Both the position numbers and the translations under genes were made by a program. The notes under the pieces are model-generated. The model did not search any database. It saw only the letters and a program-made list of their open reading frames with translations, and was not told the origin of the DNA. Shown piece after piece: positions 35,668 to 44,684 of a DNA stretch of 64,000 nucleotides. Source of the DNA: Acetobacter lambici (GTDB lineage: Bacteria; Pseudomonadota; Alphaproteobacteria; Acetobacterales; Acetobacteraceae); NCBI RefSeq assembly GCF_011516885.1, contig NZ_WOTD01000001.1:124001-188000 (forward strand). The letters are read 5' to 3'. Numbering within the stretch: the first letter of the stretch is position 1; each line of letters opens with the position of its first letter.

Positions 35668-37068
35668 TCAGGGACCTGAACATACCTCCTCCCACGCGGG
35701 AAAAGCAGCCGCCTGAGCGGTCACAACATCCGGCGTGATCTGGGCCAGATGCCCTACCTCGGCCAGAATACGCACCCTGCCCAACTGCGCAATGGTGCGG
35801 CTATTAGCCGGATTGTGCGGCCCATTCAGCACAACACCGGCAACAGCCACACCACGGCTGCGCATGGCCTGCAAACTGAGCAATGTGTGGTTGAGTGTGC
35901 CAAGCCCACTACGGGCCACCAGCACCACGGGCAGGCCCCATAAGGCTGCCATATCCAGCATCATCAGGTCATCCGTTGCGGGGACCATCAGACCACCGGC
36001 CCCTTCCACCACCAGCACCTTGCCAGACTCCACCGCAGGCAATGCCAGATGTGCAGGGTCAATATGCGCTCCCTCCGCCTCGGCCGCCGCCAGCGGGGAG
36101 AGGGATGCCTGAAACGCCCCTGCGGGTGGAAAGCACACAGGCCCGCCCGCCAAAGAAGCCACCGTACTGGTGTCCCCCGCCTCGTCCGCCAGACCACTTT
36201 GCAGGGGCTTCCAGTACGCGGCCTGCCACCGTTTGACCAGGCAGGCAGAAACAAGGGTTTTACCCACCCCCGTGTCCGTCCCGGTTACAAAAACACCTGC
36301 CACGGGAGGCTTACGAAAACAGCCATAAGCCAGTTCCCACGTAACCGCAGCCCCAGACTGGTCCAGACGATGGGCAACCCGCCGGAGCGCAGCGGCCCCC
36401 ATTGGCCTGCTCCCCGACTGGGGCACAGAGGCCCCTGTTACCTTGAGGTGCCTGACAAAATCCAGCCCGGAGGCAAAAGCCTGCACGCAGCTTTTGTGCT
36501 CCCACAGGCCAGAATACAGCCACGGTGCCCAACTCTGTATGTGCGCATTGTCTGGATAACGGGGGGTGGAGGGCTGCACGCCTTCACGCGTGCAGGCGGT
36601 TTTCCACTCCGCAAACGTACCATCCAGCAAGGCTGATACCGCCAGCACACCACCGGGAGCCAAAAGCGCACCAAGGCGTTCCATGACCTGCTCTGGCTGC
36701 GCGACCCACTGCATGACCAGATTGCCACAGACCACATCAAACGGCCCGTCAACCGTGGGGTTGGCGGCATCCATCAGTTTGAACACAGTGGAGGGGGAAC
36801 CGTGGCATCTGGCGCGCTCAAGCATTTGCGGCGCAAAGTCGGTCGCCACAATCTGTGCATCTGGCCAATAATGAACCAACTGTTCGGTCAGCAGGCCAGT
36901 GCCGCACCCTATCTCCAAAATCCGCACGGGTTTTCTGCCGTCCAGACATCGGGCAAGCCGGGTGGCAAGTTCTCTGGCGGCAAGCCGCTGCACCGTAGCC
37001 GCACTGTCATACCCGGCTGCACGGTCAAAACTGCTACGTATTTGCTCCTTGTGGTGCGGTCCTGTCAT
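35668..37068 (-). CDS. BioC-BioD fusion: malonyl-ACP O-methyltransferase / dethiobiotin synthetase
   Basis: One 466-residue frame carries two biotin enzymes. Residues about 1-250 are BioC: QIRSSFDRAAGYDSAATVQR, SAM motif RILEIGCGTGLLTEQLVHYW, FDVVCGNLVMQWV. BioC methylates malonyl-ACP to start pimelate synthesis. Residues about 258-466 are BioD: P-loop VFVTGTDTGVGKTLVSACLV, YWKPLQSGLADE, VEGAGGLMVPATDD. BioD closes the ureido ring of dethiobiotin. No stop, frameshift or start-like junction separates the halves. The ATG at 37068 overlaps the bioH-like stop (ATGA). The halves catalyse non-adjacent steps, so the fusion may serve stoichiometry rather than channelling. It ends the bioF-bioH-bioCD unit. 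Confidence 0.92.
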   Translation of the reverse strand: MTGPHHKEQIRSSFDRAAGYDSAATVQRLAARELATRLARCLDGRKPVRILEIGCGTGLLTEQLVHYWPDAQIVATDFAPQMLERARCHGSPSTVFKLMDAANPTVDGPFDVVCGNLVMQWVAQPEQVMERLGALLAPGGVLAVSALLDGTFAEWKTACTREGVQPSTPRYPDNAHIQSWAPWLYSGLWEHKSCVQAFASGLDFVRHLKVTGASVPQSGSRPMGAAALRRVAHRLDQSGAAVTWELAYGCFRKPPVAGVFVTGTDTGVGKTLVSACLVKRWQAAYWKPLQSGLADEAGDTSTVASLAGGPVCFPPAGAFQASLSPLAAAEAEGAHIDPAHLALPAVESGKVLVVEGAGGLMVPATDDLMMLDMAALWGLPVVLVARSGLGTLNHTLLSLQAMRSRGVAVAGVVLNGPHNPANSRTIAQLGRVRILAEVGHLAQITPDVVTAQAAAFPAWEEVCSGP

Positions 37069-37757
37069 TTTGCGTCCTGTTCCATCGCCCTTCGCGCAGC
37101 TTGCAGGAACGCCACACAAGCCCGCACATTGGTTTGTGGCAGAAGGTGCCCACCATCCACCCACTGCACGGCGTCCTCCTCCACAAAACTGTCTTCCGTC
37201 ATGGTCGCAGACACAACCGGGTCCTGCCGTGCGGCCAGAATAGCATATTGCCCTGTTTTAGCAGCCAGTATGGGCCGAACATCGCCGTTTATGAGCAGAT
37301 CAAGCCCAATGCTCAGATTGGAGGCGTTGGGCGTACCCTGAACAACCTGCGTGCCACAATGGCTGCAAAAATCGGCCAGAACTTCTTCCGGGTTCCCAGA
37401 CAGTCCTTTGTGCATACGCTGCAAAACCCTGACCGGAACACCAGAGGGAAAACTCCCACAGGCAGCAAAAGCCGCAAAAGCGTTAAGTCCCACAAGCCGG
37501 TCCTGCGCAGACAGGGCCATATGCTGCGCCAGCCACAAAAAACCCAAGGAATGCCCAACCCCCAGCACCGCCCTGCCCTGCGCCTGCACGGCCTGCAAAC
37601 ACCGCGCCGCCAGTGCTGGCGATGCCGTAGCTCCCTGCCCCAGAAAACCCAGATCCAGCATGCATGCATCTGTCCAGCCCAACGCGTCCACCAAAGGTGC
37701 CCAAAAGCCCGGACCAAACCCCCAACCATGCACAAATACGGGCTGAACCGGCATCAT
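37065..37757 (-). CDS. BioH-like alpha/beta hydrolase (probable pimeloyl-ACP methyl ester esterase)
   Basis: The 230-residue protein has the alpha/beta hydrolase elements FVHGWGFGPGFWAPLVDALG (oxyanion region), nucleophile elbow VLGVGHSLGFLWLAQ, acid residue in ILAARQDPVVSATM and catalytic histidine in WVDGGHLLPQT. Its place between bioF and bioCD with 4-base overlaps on both sides says it removes the methyl group from pimeloyl-ACP methyl ester. It is shorter than E. coli BioH (256 residues) and could instead be counted with the BioG group, which replaces BioH in other bacteria; the GHSLG elbow favours BioH-like. Confidence 0.82.
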   Translation of the reverse strand: MMPVQPVFVHGWGFGPGFWAPLVDALGWTDACMLDLGFLGQGATASPALAARCLQAVQAQGRAVLGVGHSLGFLWLAQHMALSAQDRLVGLNAFAAFAACGSFPSGVPVRVLQRMHKGLSGNPEEVLADFCSHCGTQVVQGTPNASNLSIGLDLLINGDVRPILAAKTGQYAILAARQDPVVSATMTEDSFVEEDAVQWVDGGHLLPQTNVRACVAFLQAARRAMEQDAK

Positions 37758-38953
37758 GCTCCCAATGCCCCGCTCCCTTGTGCTGTCGCACTGACAATGG
37801 CCTGAGCCAAAGCCTCCATCTGCTCATGCGTGTGGTGTGCATGAAAAACCACCCGCAGGCGGCACCCACCCGGCGGCACGGTTGGCGGGCGAATGGCCAC
37901 TGCCAGAAAACCAGCGTGTTCCACCGCCTGCGCCAACGCCAGAGCGGTCCGTTCGGCCCCTACGACCACGGGCACAATCTGGGTGGCTGACAACCCCACA
38001 TCCAGCCCGGCCTGCTCCATCCGTTGCCGGAACCTGCTGGCAAGTTCCGCCACATGCGCGCGCTGCGCCACCATACCGGGCAACAGGTCGAGGGCCGCAT
38101 CCACCGCGCCCAGCACCATGGCGGAAGGTGCTGTGGAATAAATAAAGCCCGAAGCTGTGTTATCGAGCCACCGGCACACGGCATCGGATGCCGCGACAAA
38201 AGCGCCCATCCCCCCCAATGCCTTGCTGAAGGTACCCACAACAAGGTCAGCCTGACCGTGCGCCAACCCCTTGCCCTGCTCGCCCAGAATGCCCGTGGCG
38301 TGTGCCTCATCCACACATAAAAAAGCGTTATGGCGTTGGGTTATGGCACGCAGTTGCGCCATGTCCGCCCTATCTCCATCCATGCTGAACACGCTCTCGG
38401 TCAGGACGATTTTCAACCCACCACCGCCGTCCTGCGCCAACAGTGCATCCAGATGCGCCATGTCGTTATGTCTGAACCGCCTGGGCCTTACCCCAGCAGC
38501 CGCACAGCCATGGTAGAGGCTGGCATGCATGAACCGGTCTGCAACAATAACAGCCGGTGCCCCCATAACCTGCGCGGAAAAACGGGCAAGGGCTGGCACC
38601 ACAGATGCATTGGCCTGCCAGCCGGACGAAAAAATTCTGGCCGCCTCCATGCCTTTAAGGGCTGCCAGCCGATGCTCCAATGCCACAGTCTGCGGTGGCG
38701 TGCCCGTAACAAGGCGCGAGGCACCACTGCCACTCCCTTCAGCCCGCGCCCATATATTGGCACGCTCAAGCAGCAAGGGATGGGTACGCAGCCCCAGATA
38801 ATCGTTGGACGAAAAGTCCACCAGAACAGCGCCCGTATCTGGTTGGCGCAAAAGTCCGGGACCAGCCGCATGCCATTGTTTGCACGAGCGCATACGCCCC
38901 TGCGTTACAAAACCAGCCAGCCCCTGCTGGAAAAGATTGTCAAACCGCGTCAT
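37754..38953 (-). CDS. bioF: 8-amino-7-oxononanoate synthase
   Basis: BioF condenses pimeloyl-ACP with L-alanine using PLP. The 399-residue product shows VDFSSNDYLGLRTHPLLLE, GASRLVTGTPPQTVALEHRL, ESVFSMDGDRADMAQL, VDEAHATGILGEQGKGLAHG and the PLP lysine in VVGTFSKALGGMGAFV. The start at 38953 (MTRFDNLFQQG) is chosen over the frame start at 38989. It heads the leftward biotin unit, divergent from bioA with only 58 bp between the two start codons, and overlaps the bioH-like gene by 4 bases. Confidence 0.95.
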   Translation of the reverse strand: MTRFDNLFQQGLAGFVTQGRMRSCKQWHAAGPGLLRQPDTGAVLVDFSSNDYLGLRTHPLLLERANIWARAEGSGSGASRLVTGTPPQTVALEHRLAALKGMEAARIFSSGWQANASVVPALARFSAQVMGAPAVIVADRFMHASLYHGCAAAGVRPRRFRHNDMAHLDALLAQDGGGGLKIVLTESVFSMDGDRADMAQLRAITQRHNAFLCVDEAHATGILGEQGKGLAHGQADLVVGTFSKALGGMGAFVAASDAVCRWLDNTASGFIYSTAPSAMVLGAVDAALDLLPGMVAQRAHVAELASRFRQRMEQAGLDVGLSATQIVPVVVGAERTALALAQAVEHAGFLAVAIRPPTVPPGGCRLRVVFHAHHTHEQMEALAQAIVSATAQGSGALGA

Positions 38954-39011
38954 GACATCTGTGGTGCCGGAGCCAGCCCTCCGGGTCAATCATCTACAGG
39001 AACACCACCGC

Positions 39012-40283
39012 ATGTCCGCACCAAACCCCATGCCCGACTGGTACCAGCAGGGCCTGCCCCATATCTGGCTCCCTTACAGCCAGATGAAAACCGCCCCAAC
39101 CCCGCTGGCGCCACGGAGCACACAGGGAAGCCACATTACCCTGACCGATGGACGCGTGCTGGTTGATGGTGTTGCCGCATGGTGGACAGCCTGCCACGGC
39201 TACAACCACCCCCATATTCAACAGGCCGTAACCGAGCAGTTGGGCACCATGCCGCATGTTATGTTTGGCGGCATGGTGCATGAACCTGCTCTGCGCCTTG
39301 CCAGCAGGCTGTGCGCGCTGCTGCCCGGTGACCTTGAGCGGGTATTTTTTACGGATTCCGGCTCGGTTGCGGTGGAAGTGGCCATGAAAATGGCCATCCA
39401 GTACCGGCTGAACAAAGGGGAACGCCAACGCACAAAAATGCTGGCCTTCCGGGGGGGCTACCATGGGGACACACTGGCCACCATGGCCGTGTGTGACCCC
39501 GAGGAAGGGATGCACCACCTGTACGGACCAGCTCTGGCGGAACACGTTATTGCTCCCCTGCCCGTGGACGAAACAAGCACACAAACCTTTATGGCACTGC
39601 TGGCACGCCATGCGCACGAACTGGCAGGCATTATTATGGAGCCTCTGGTGCAGGGTGCAGGCGGCATGCTCTTCCATACGCCAGAGGTCCTGCGGACTGT
39701 CCGCGCGGCGGCTGACCGCTACGATGTGCTGTTGATTCTGGATGAAATTTTTACGGGCTTTGGCCGCACCGGCACCCTGTTTGCCTGTGAGCAGGCAGGC
39801 ATTACGCCTGACATCATCACCCTGTCCAAGGCACTAACGGGGGGCACCATGGCCCTTGCGGCCACAATTGCGCGGCGGCATGTGTTTGAAGCATTTTTGT
39901 CCGACAACCCCGAGCATGCGCTTATGCATGGCCCAACATTCATGGCCAACCCGTTAGCTTGTGCCTGCGCCAATGCGTCGCTCGATCTGTTTGAAACAGA
40001 ACCCCGGCTGGAACAGGTTGCCACAATCAACGCGATCATGACCGAAGCGCTTGAACCCTGCCGCGCACTCCCCGGTGTGCGCGACGTTCGTACACTCGGG
40101 GCTATTGGCGTTGTGGAACTGCACGCCATTGCTAACCCCGATGCACTGCGCCAGCAACTGGTGGCCCATGGCGCGTGGATACGCCCATTCCGCAATATTG
40201 TTTACCTGACCCCTGCCTTTACCATAGCGGAACAGGACCTCAGGTTTTTGTGCCACACAATCCATACCGTTCTGGCAGCATAG
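39012..40283 (+). CDS. bioA: Adenosylmethionine-8-amino-7-oxononanoate aminotransferase
   Basis: BioA transfers the amino group of S-adenosylmethionine to KAPA to form diaminopelargonate, with PLP. The 423-residue product has HIWLPYSQMKTAPTPLAPRS, VAAWWTACHGYNHPHIQQAV, FTDSGSVAVEVAMKMAIQY, LAFRGGYHGDTLATMAVCDP, LILDEIFTGFGRTGTLFACE and the PLP lysine in IITLSKALTGGTMALAAT. The ATG at 39012 follows a weak CAGGAAC. It shares a 58-bp divergent promoter region with bioF. No BirA- or BioR-type operator is evident there. Confidence 0.96.
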   Translation: MSAPNPMPDWYQQGLPHIWLPYSQMKTAPTPLAPRSTQGSHITLTDGRVLVDGVAAWWTACHGYNHPHIQQAVTEQLGTMPHVMFGGMVHEPALRLASRLCALLPGDLERVFFTDSGSVAVEVAMKMAIQYRLNKGERQRTKMLAFRGGYHGDTLATMAVCDPEEGMHHLYGPALAEHVIAPLPVDETSTQTFMALLARHAHELAGIIMEPLVQGAGGMLFHTPEVLRTVRAAADRYDVLLILDEIFTGFGRTGTLFACEQAGITPDIITLSKALTGGTMALAATIARRHVFEAFLSDNPEHALMHGPTFMANPLACACANASLDLFETEPRLEQVATINAIMTEALEPCRALPGVRDVRTLGAIGVVELHAIANPDALRQQLVAHGAWIRPFRNIVYLTPAFTIAEQDLRFLCHTIHTVLAA

Positions 40284-40285
40284 AC

Positions 40286-40302
40286 CCTGCCAACAAGGCA
40301 GG
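40286..40302. terminator. Possible hairpin between convergent bioA and moaE
   Basis: CCTGCC (40286-40291) pairs with GGCAGG (40297-40302) over a 5-base loop, three bases past the bioA stop. There is no immediate T-run, so this is a weak terminator candidate chosen partly by position. Confidence 0.4.
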
Positions 40303-40322
40303 TCGGGGTTGGCATGCGGGTT

Positions 40323-40784
40323 TTACGGGTTTTTTAGCCCCCATGCGCGGGCGGCATCTTCATCCGTTTCCCGCGCGTCCACCCATTGGGTGCGACCATC
40401 CGCATACTCTTCGCGCTTCCAGAACGGAGCGCCAGTTTTAAGCCGATCAATCAGAAAAGAAGTCGCCGTTAGCGCCGCACCACGGTGGGGTGCACTGGCG
40501 CCAACAAACACAATACCCGCCCCGACCTCCAACCGCCCTACACGGTGGATAAGAGTGCAGCCCGTTAACGCAAACCGTGCAACAGCTTCATGCGCCAGCA
40601 TGTTGAGCGAGGCTTCGGTCATGCCCGGATAATGCTCAAGGGTCATGGCTATCAGCCCGTGCCCACCCCGGACCTGCCCCACAAACACCCCAACCCCCCC
40701 TGTGTGGGTTGAAAGAGCGCTCAGGCGCGCGGTCTGCGCCCCAGCATCAAACGGCTCGGCCTGTACGCGGACATGAACAGACAT
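40323..40784 (-). CDS. moaE: Molybdopterin synthase catalytic (large) subunit
   Basis: MoaE adds dithiolene sulfur to cyclic pyranopterin monophosphate, receiving it from thiocarboxylated MoaD. The 153-residue product shows GVGVFVGQVRGGHGLIAMTL, EHYPGMTEASLNMLAHEAVA, IHRVGRLEVGAGIVFVGASA and the active-site lysines in LKTGAPFWKREEYADG. It follows moaD by 7 bp on the same strand. moaA and moeA lie elsewhere in the window. Confidence 0.95.
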   Translation of the reverse strand: MSVHVRVQAEPFDAGAQTARLSALSTHTGGVGVFVGQVRGGHGLIAMTLEHYPGMTEASLNMLAHEAVARFALTGCTLIHRVGRLEVGAGIVFVGASAPHRGAALTATSFLIDRLKTGAPFWKREEYADGRTQWVDARETDEDAARAWGLKNP

Positions 40785-40791
40785 ACCCTGA

Positions 40792-41055
40792 TCAGCCCCC
40801 GGTCATGGGAGGGAAAAAAGCCACTTCATCCCCCGGTTGTACCATTTGCTCGAACGGCACCAGCGTCTGGTTGACGGCCACGCGCAATCTGGGCTGTTCG
40901 GCAAAGGCCAGCGCAATGGCAGGGTCTGCCTTTTCAATTTGCTCACGCAGAACCTGCACTGGCACACCACCTGCCGGTATGGTCACGCTCAGGCTCTCCT
41001 GACCGATCTGCTCGCGCAGTGCTGCAAAAAACAAGACTGTTACCCGGTCTGCCAT
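40792..41055 (-). CDS. moaD: Molybdopterin synthase sulfur carrier (small) subunit
   Basis: This 87-residue ubiquitin-like protein begins MADRVTVLFFAALREQIGQE, has LRVAVNQTLVPFEQMVQPGD and ends EVAFFPPMTGG; the C-terminal Gly-Gly is converted to a thiocarboxylate that feeds MoaE. The start at 41055 is preferred over a start five codons earlier (MVRRI), since the family begins at the first strand. Translationally close to moaE (7 bp). Confidence 0.94.
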   Translation of the reverse strand: MADRVTVLFFAALREQIGQESLSVTIPAGGVPVQVLREQIEKADPAIALAFAEQPRLRVAVNQTLVPFEQMVQPGDEVAFFPPMTGG

Positions 41056-41138
41056 AATCCGCCTTACCAACCTTTTACTCTCAACACGCCCAGCATCGTG
41101 CGCGCATTATAGAATGCGCCTTCCGGGCCTGTCGCATA

Positions 41139-41672
41139 TTAATGCGCGGGCAACCCCTTGCGGCTGGGCGTGCCAATGGTGCTGATGGACCCATCCGAAT
41201 TAACAAGGGTTGTTGTACCATCCCCATTGGGAATTTCGATGGGAGCCGCAACAGGCTTCACGCCACCTGGAGCGGGAGTCCCTGTGTGCCCGACCGCGGG
41301 TGCGCCATACAGACCGCTGGCCACAACACCCTTGTGGATACTCTCCTGCTCCCCAATGCTGATTTCCTGCCCATCGGGCAATTGCGGACCAGTGGCGGAC
41401 AACTCGGCACCAGCAGGCCGACCAGCGCGCCCTCTGGCCACATCTTCCAGCGTTGGTAGCGGATCGGGGGGGCCGGGCCATACATTGCCGCCTTGGGGCA
41501 GAATAGGCACTTCCTTAGTAGCCTGCCCCTGCACGCGCCGCATATTCAGGTCCGAACCTGAGGGAGCATTAGGGTTTTCGCCGGGTAGAGAGATTGTGTC
41601 AGACATGACTTTTTCAAAGCCCGCACATCCGCTCATCATGACGCACACTCCAAGAAGAGCGGCTTTTCGCAT
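41139..41672 (-). CDS. Small Pro/Gly-rich lipoprotein of unknown function
   Basis: The 177-residue product starts MRKAALLGVCVMMSGCAGFE; Met13-Ser-Gly-Cys16 is a plausible lipobox, so it should be lipid-anchored. The mature protein is low in charge and rich in Pro, Gly, Thr and Ala (LPGENPNAPSGSDLNMRRVQ, GNVWPGPPDPLPTLEDVARG, then NGDGTTTLVNSDGSISTIGT). The NAP-GSD-NMRRV and NVWPGPP segments look conserved in type and I believe relatives occur in other Acetobacteraceae, but I cannot name the family. A start 5 codons upstream (MRSLG, 41687) is possible. It lies between moaD and pgsA on the same strand. Confidence 0.7.
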   Translation of the reverse strand: MRKAALLGVCVMMSGCAGFEKVMSDTISLPGENPNAPSGSDLNMRRVQGQATKEVPILPQGGNVWPGPPDPLPTLEDVARGRAGRPAGAELSATGPQLPDGQEISIGEQESIHKGVVASGLYGAPAVGHTGTPAPGGVKPVAAPIEIPNGDGTTTLVNSDGSISTIGTPSRKGLPAH

Positions 41673-41831
41673 ACCCAGACTCCGCATTACGCCAGTATTT
41701 TCAGCCGTGGGGCCAATGCTGTCCGCCACATGGGCGCAACAGCCCGGCCCCTGTACCAGATCGGGCAGCCCCTATAACACAGAGCGGCGGGCCAGTCGCG
41801 CAGGCGAAGCCCTAGCAAGGGAACTGAGCAA

Positions 41832-42401
41832 CTAAAGGTCGACGTGTTGCAGACCCTTGGTCAGGTAGTCCCACCCGGTAATAATTGTCAGCACCCCGGC
41901 AATCCAGAGCAGTATGGCCCCGATCAGGGCAACTGGCAGCCAGGGCATACCCAGCAGCGCGCCGGTTCCATCCCCCGCCAGCAAAAAACCTATGGCGGTC
42001 ATCTGAAAACCGGTTTTCCATTTTGCCAGCCGGGTCGCGGGCAGACTTGCGCGACGCTCGGCCAGATATTCGCGCATACCAGATACCAGAATTTCGCGGC
42101 ACAAAATGACGATGGCAGGCCACAGGCTAAGGTACGGCAGGCGCAAAAAGCCCGCCAGCACCATAAGGCAGGCCCCGACCAGCAGTTTGTCGGCAATGGA
42201 GTCAAACATACGCCCGAAGTCGGATAACTGATGACGCGAGCGTGCGAGTTTACCATCAAAATAATCGGTAATACCTGCCAGTATGAACAGCAGACACGCG
42301 AGCGCGTCCGTTTGCGGCGTTCCCCATGCGGCAAATCCAATCACAATTGGAATAGCCACAATGCGCGAAAGGGTCAGGACGTTGGGCAGGTCTGTCAACA
42401 T
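41832..42401 (-). CDS. pgsA: CDP-diacylglycerol-glycerol-3-phosphate 3-phosphatidyltransferase
   Basis: PgsA makes phosphatidylglycerol phosphate, the committed step to phosphatidylglycerol and cardiolipin, in the inner membrane. The 189-residue product has the CDP-alcohol phosphotransferase motif D-x2-DG-x2-AR-x8-G-x3-D-x3-D, seen as TDYFDGKLARSRHQLSDFGR followed by MFDSIADK, and several membrane segments (IVAIPIVIGFAAWG, LACLLFILAGI, LLVGACLMVLAGFLRLPYLS, VALIGAILLWIAGVLTIIT). N-terminus MLTDLPNVLTLSRIV is typical. It is 122 bp downstream of uvrC on the same strand; uvrC-pgsA pairing is a known conserved neighbourhood. Confidence 0.95.
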   Translation of the reverse strand: MLTDLPNVLTLSRIVAIPIVIGFAAWGTPQTDALACLLFILAGITDYFDGKLARSRHQLSDFGRMFDSIADKLLVGACLMVLAGFLRLPYLSLWPAIVILCREILVSGMREYLAERRASLPATRLAKWKTGFQMTAIGFLLAGDGTGALLGMPWLPVALIGAILLWIAGVLTIITGWDYLTKGLQHVDL

Positions 42402-42523
42402 TGCGACGTATGCTAGCGCATTTCCCGCCGGACTGGAATGGTTTGACCTATCGCAAAGTCGTCACTCATGCACAATTTGACCGCAGGGCTGCCATCCGCG
42501 TGCAAAAAATCGGAGCGTTGGCC

Positions 42524-44437
42524 CTAATCCGGTGACCAGCCGGGATGAAAATGCCCATAGACCGCCCGCGCCAGTTCGCGGCTAACGCCCTGTGCCGCCT
42601 CCAGCGCCTCCAACCCGGCCTGCTTGACTGCACGGGCCGAGCCAAAGGTGTTGAGCAGCATTTTTTTGCGCGCGGGCCCAATACCGGGAATATCATCCAG
42701 TTCGGACGTGACCAGCGCCTTGGAACGGCCGGAACGGTGGGTGGTTATGGCAAAACGGTGCGCCTCGTCACGCAGCCTTTGCAGGTAATACAGAACCGGG
42801 TCGCGCAGAGCGAGCTGAAACGGCTCCTTGTGGTCCGTATAAAACCACTCACGCCCTGCATCTCGGTCCGGCCCCTTGGCAATACCGACCAGTTTGACAC
42901 CACTCACCCCCAGCTCATCCAGCACGGCCCGCACGGCGGAATACTGGCCCGCCCCGCCATCGATGAGCAGCACATCGGGCCAGTTGGAGGTATCTCCCTC
43001 ATCCGCCTCACGCAATGCGCGACCAAAGCGGCGTTCCAGCACCTCACGCATCATGGCAAAATCATCCCCCGGTGTAATGGGGCCTTTGATGCGGAACTTG
43101 CGATACGCTTTTCGGTTAAAGCCCTCCGGACCGCCCACAATCATCACGCCATAAGCGTGTGCGCCCTGAATGTGGCTGTTATCATACACTTCTATACGCT
43201 CAGGCGGGGCATCCAGCCCAAACACCTCGGCCACACCTTTGAGCAGTTTGGCCTGCCCTGCCGTTTCGGCCAGCCTGCGGTTGAGTGCGTCACGCGCATT
43301 GGTTACGGCGTGATCAACCACCTGCTTTTTCTCGCCCCGCTGCGGGTTGAGAATTTCCACCTTCTTACCCCGCCGTAGCGTGAATGCCTCGATCATGAGC
43401 GGGCTTTCGGCCAGTGTATGGTTGACCAGAATTTGTGCCGGGCATGGTTTGTCATCATAAAACTGGGTGATGAAGGCGGATAGAATATCTGCCGCGGCCT
43501 CGTCCTGCGCATGGGCGGGGAAAAACGAGCGACTGCCATTATTGCGCCCACCACGGACAAAAAAGACCTGAATACAGGTCTGCCCGGCCTCCTGCCACAG
43601 ACCAAACACGTCCGCATCCTGCAAGGAGGCCGGGTTGATCACGTTGGAGTCCTGCATTTGCGCCAGTGCGCGAATACGGTCGCGCAGCACGGCAGCGCGC
43701 TCAAAATCCATTTCCTCGGCAGCCCTGTTCATGTCTGCCCCCAGCGTGTCCCGCAGAGCCGAATCCTTACCGGACAAAAAATCCCGCGCCTGTTCAACCA
43801 GTTGCCCGTAGGCCTGCTGGTCTATGCGCTCCACGCACGGGGCGGAACAGCGCTTGATCTGGAAGAGAAGGCACGGGCGGCTACGACTGTTAAAAACTGA
43901 ATCCGCACAAGAACGGAGCAAAAATACCCGCTGGATCAGGTTGAGTGTCTGGTTGACCGCCCATGCGGAGGCAAACGGCCCCCACAGGCTGGCCCCCTTG
44001 ACCGCCTTGCCACGGTGCTTGGCAATCTGGGGGAATGCCTGTCCGTCGGTCAGCATCAGCCACGGGTAGCTTTTGTCATCACGCAGCAGAATGTTGAAGC
44101 GGGGCTTCATCCGCTTGATGTAATTGGCCTCCAGCAGCAAAGCTTCGGCCTCGGTATGGGTTGTCACAATTTCCATGGTGGCCGTTTCCGACACCATGCG
44201 CCGCAGGCGTTCGGGCAGGCGGGCCACCTGCGTGTAAGACGTGACGCGCTTTTTGAGCGAGAGCGCCTTGCCCACATACAGCACCTCCCCCTTGCTCCCG
44301 AGCATACGGTACACACCGGGCGAAAACGGCATGGTGCGCAGGGCAAGACGAATGACCTCCACCCCTTTGGCCGGGGGCTGCGGCAGGGGGGTAGCCTGTG
44401 CCGCTGTGTTATCCTGTGACGAATTTTGTGCAGTCAT
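42524..44437 (-). CDS. uvrC: Excinuclease ABC subunit C
   Basis: UvrC makes both incisions in nucleotide excision repair. The 637-residue product has the GIY-YIG nuclease at the N-terminus ([20 protein letters not shown]), the UvrB-binding UVR motif ([19 protein letters not shown]), the RNase H-like C-terminal nuclease ([34 protein letters not shown]) and tandem helix-hairpin-helix motifs ([20 protein letters not shown]). The ATG at 44437 with AAAGAG ahead is preferred; a TTG at 44458 adds 7 residues. Upstream, 44438-44684 holds no gene; I see no LexA box there. Confidence 0.97.
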   Translation of the reverse strand: MTAQNSSQDNTAAQATPLPQPPAKGVEVIRLALRTMPFSPGVYRMLGSKGEVLYVGKALSLKKRVTSYTQVARLPERLRRMVSETATMEIVTTHTEAEALLLEANYIKRMKPRFNILLRDDKSYPWLMLTDGQAFPQIAKHRGKAVKGASLWGPFASAWAVNQTLNLIQRVFLLRSCADSVFNSRSRPCLLFQIKRCSAPCVERIDQQAYGQLVEQARDFLSGKDSALRDTLGADMNRAAEEMDFERAAVLRDRIRALAQMQDSNVINPASLQDADVFGLWQEAGQTCIQVFFVRGGRNNGSRSFFPAHAQDEAAADILSAFITQFYDDKPCPAQILVNHTLAESPLMIEAFTLRRGKKVEILNPQRGEKKQVVDHAVTNARDALNRRLAETAGQAKLLKGVAEVFGLDAPPERIEVYDNSHIQGAHAYGVMIVGGPEGFNRKAYRKFRIKGPITPGDDFAMMREVLERRFGRALREADEGDTSNWPDVLLIDGGAGQYSAVRAVLDELGVSGVKLVGIAKGPDRDAGREWFYTDHKEPFQLALRDPVLYYLQRLRDEAHRFAITTHRSGRSKALVTSELDDIPGIGPARKKMLLNTFGSARAVKQAGLEALEAAQGVSRELARAVYGHFHPGWSPD

Positions 44438-44684
44438 CTGGCGCTCTTTGACGGGCAATCAATTTCATCCACCGTTTTTGTGGATAAGTCTGTGGACGAT
44501 GTGGGGCTGAAAGGGTGCAAACCGCAGATTTTCAGCCCTTCCAACGGATTGCATATTTTTTAATCAAACAACCCATACCCTTGATTTAAAAGGGTTTTAC
44601 TCTTTAGCACTCTTGAGCCATCTTTGCTTTTTTGAACTCTTTGTTGAAAATAGGGCATGTCAAGAGGAATAGTGGACAAAATTT

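Noticed and set aside
38954-39011. BirA- or BioR-type operator in the bioF/bioA gap
   Set aside because: No palindrome resembling either consensus; only generic G+C-rich sequence.
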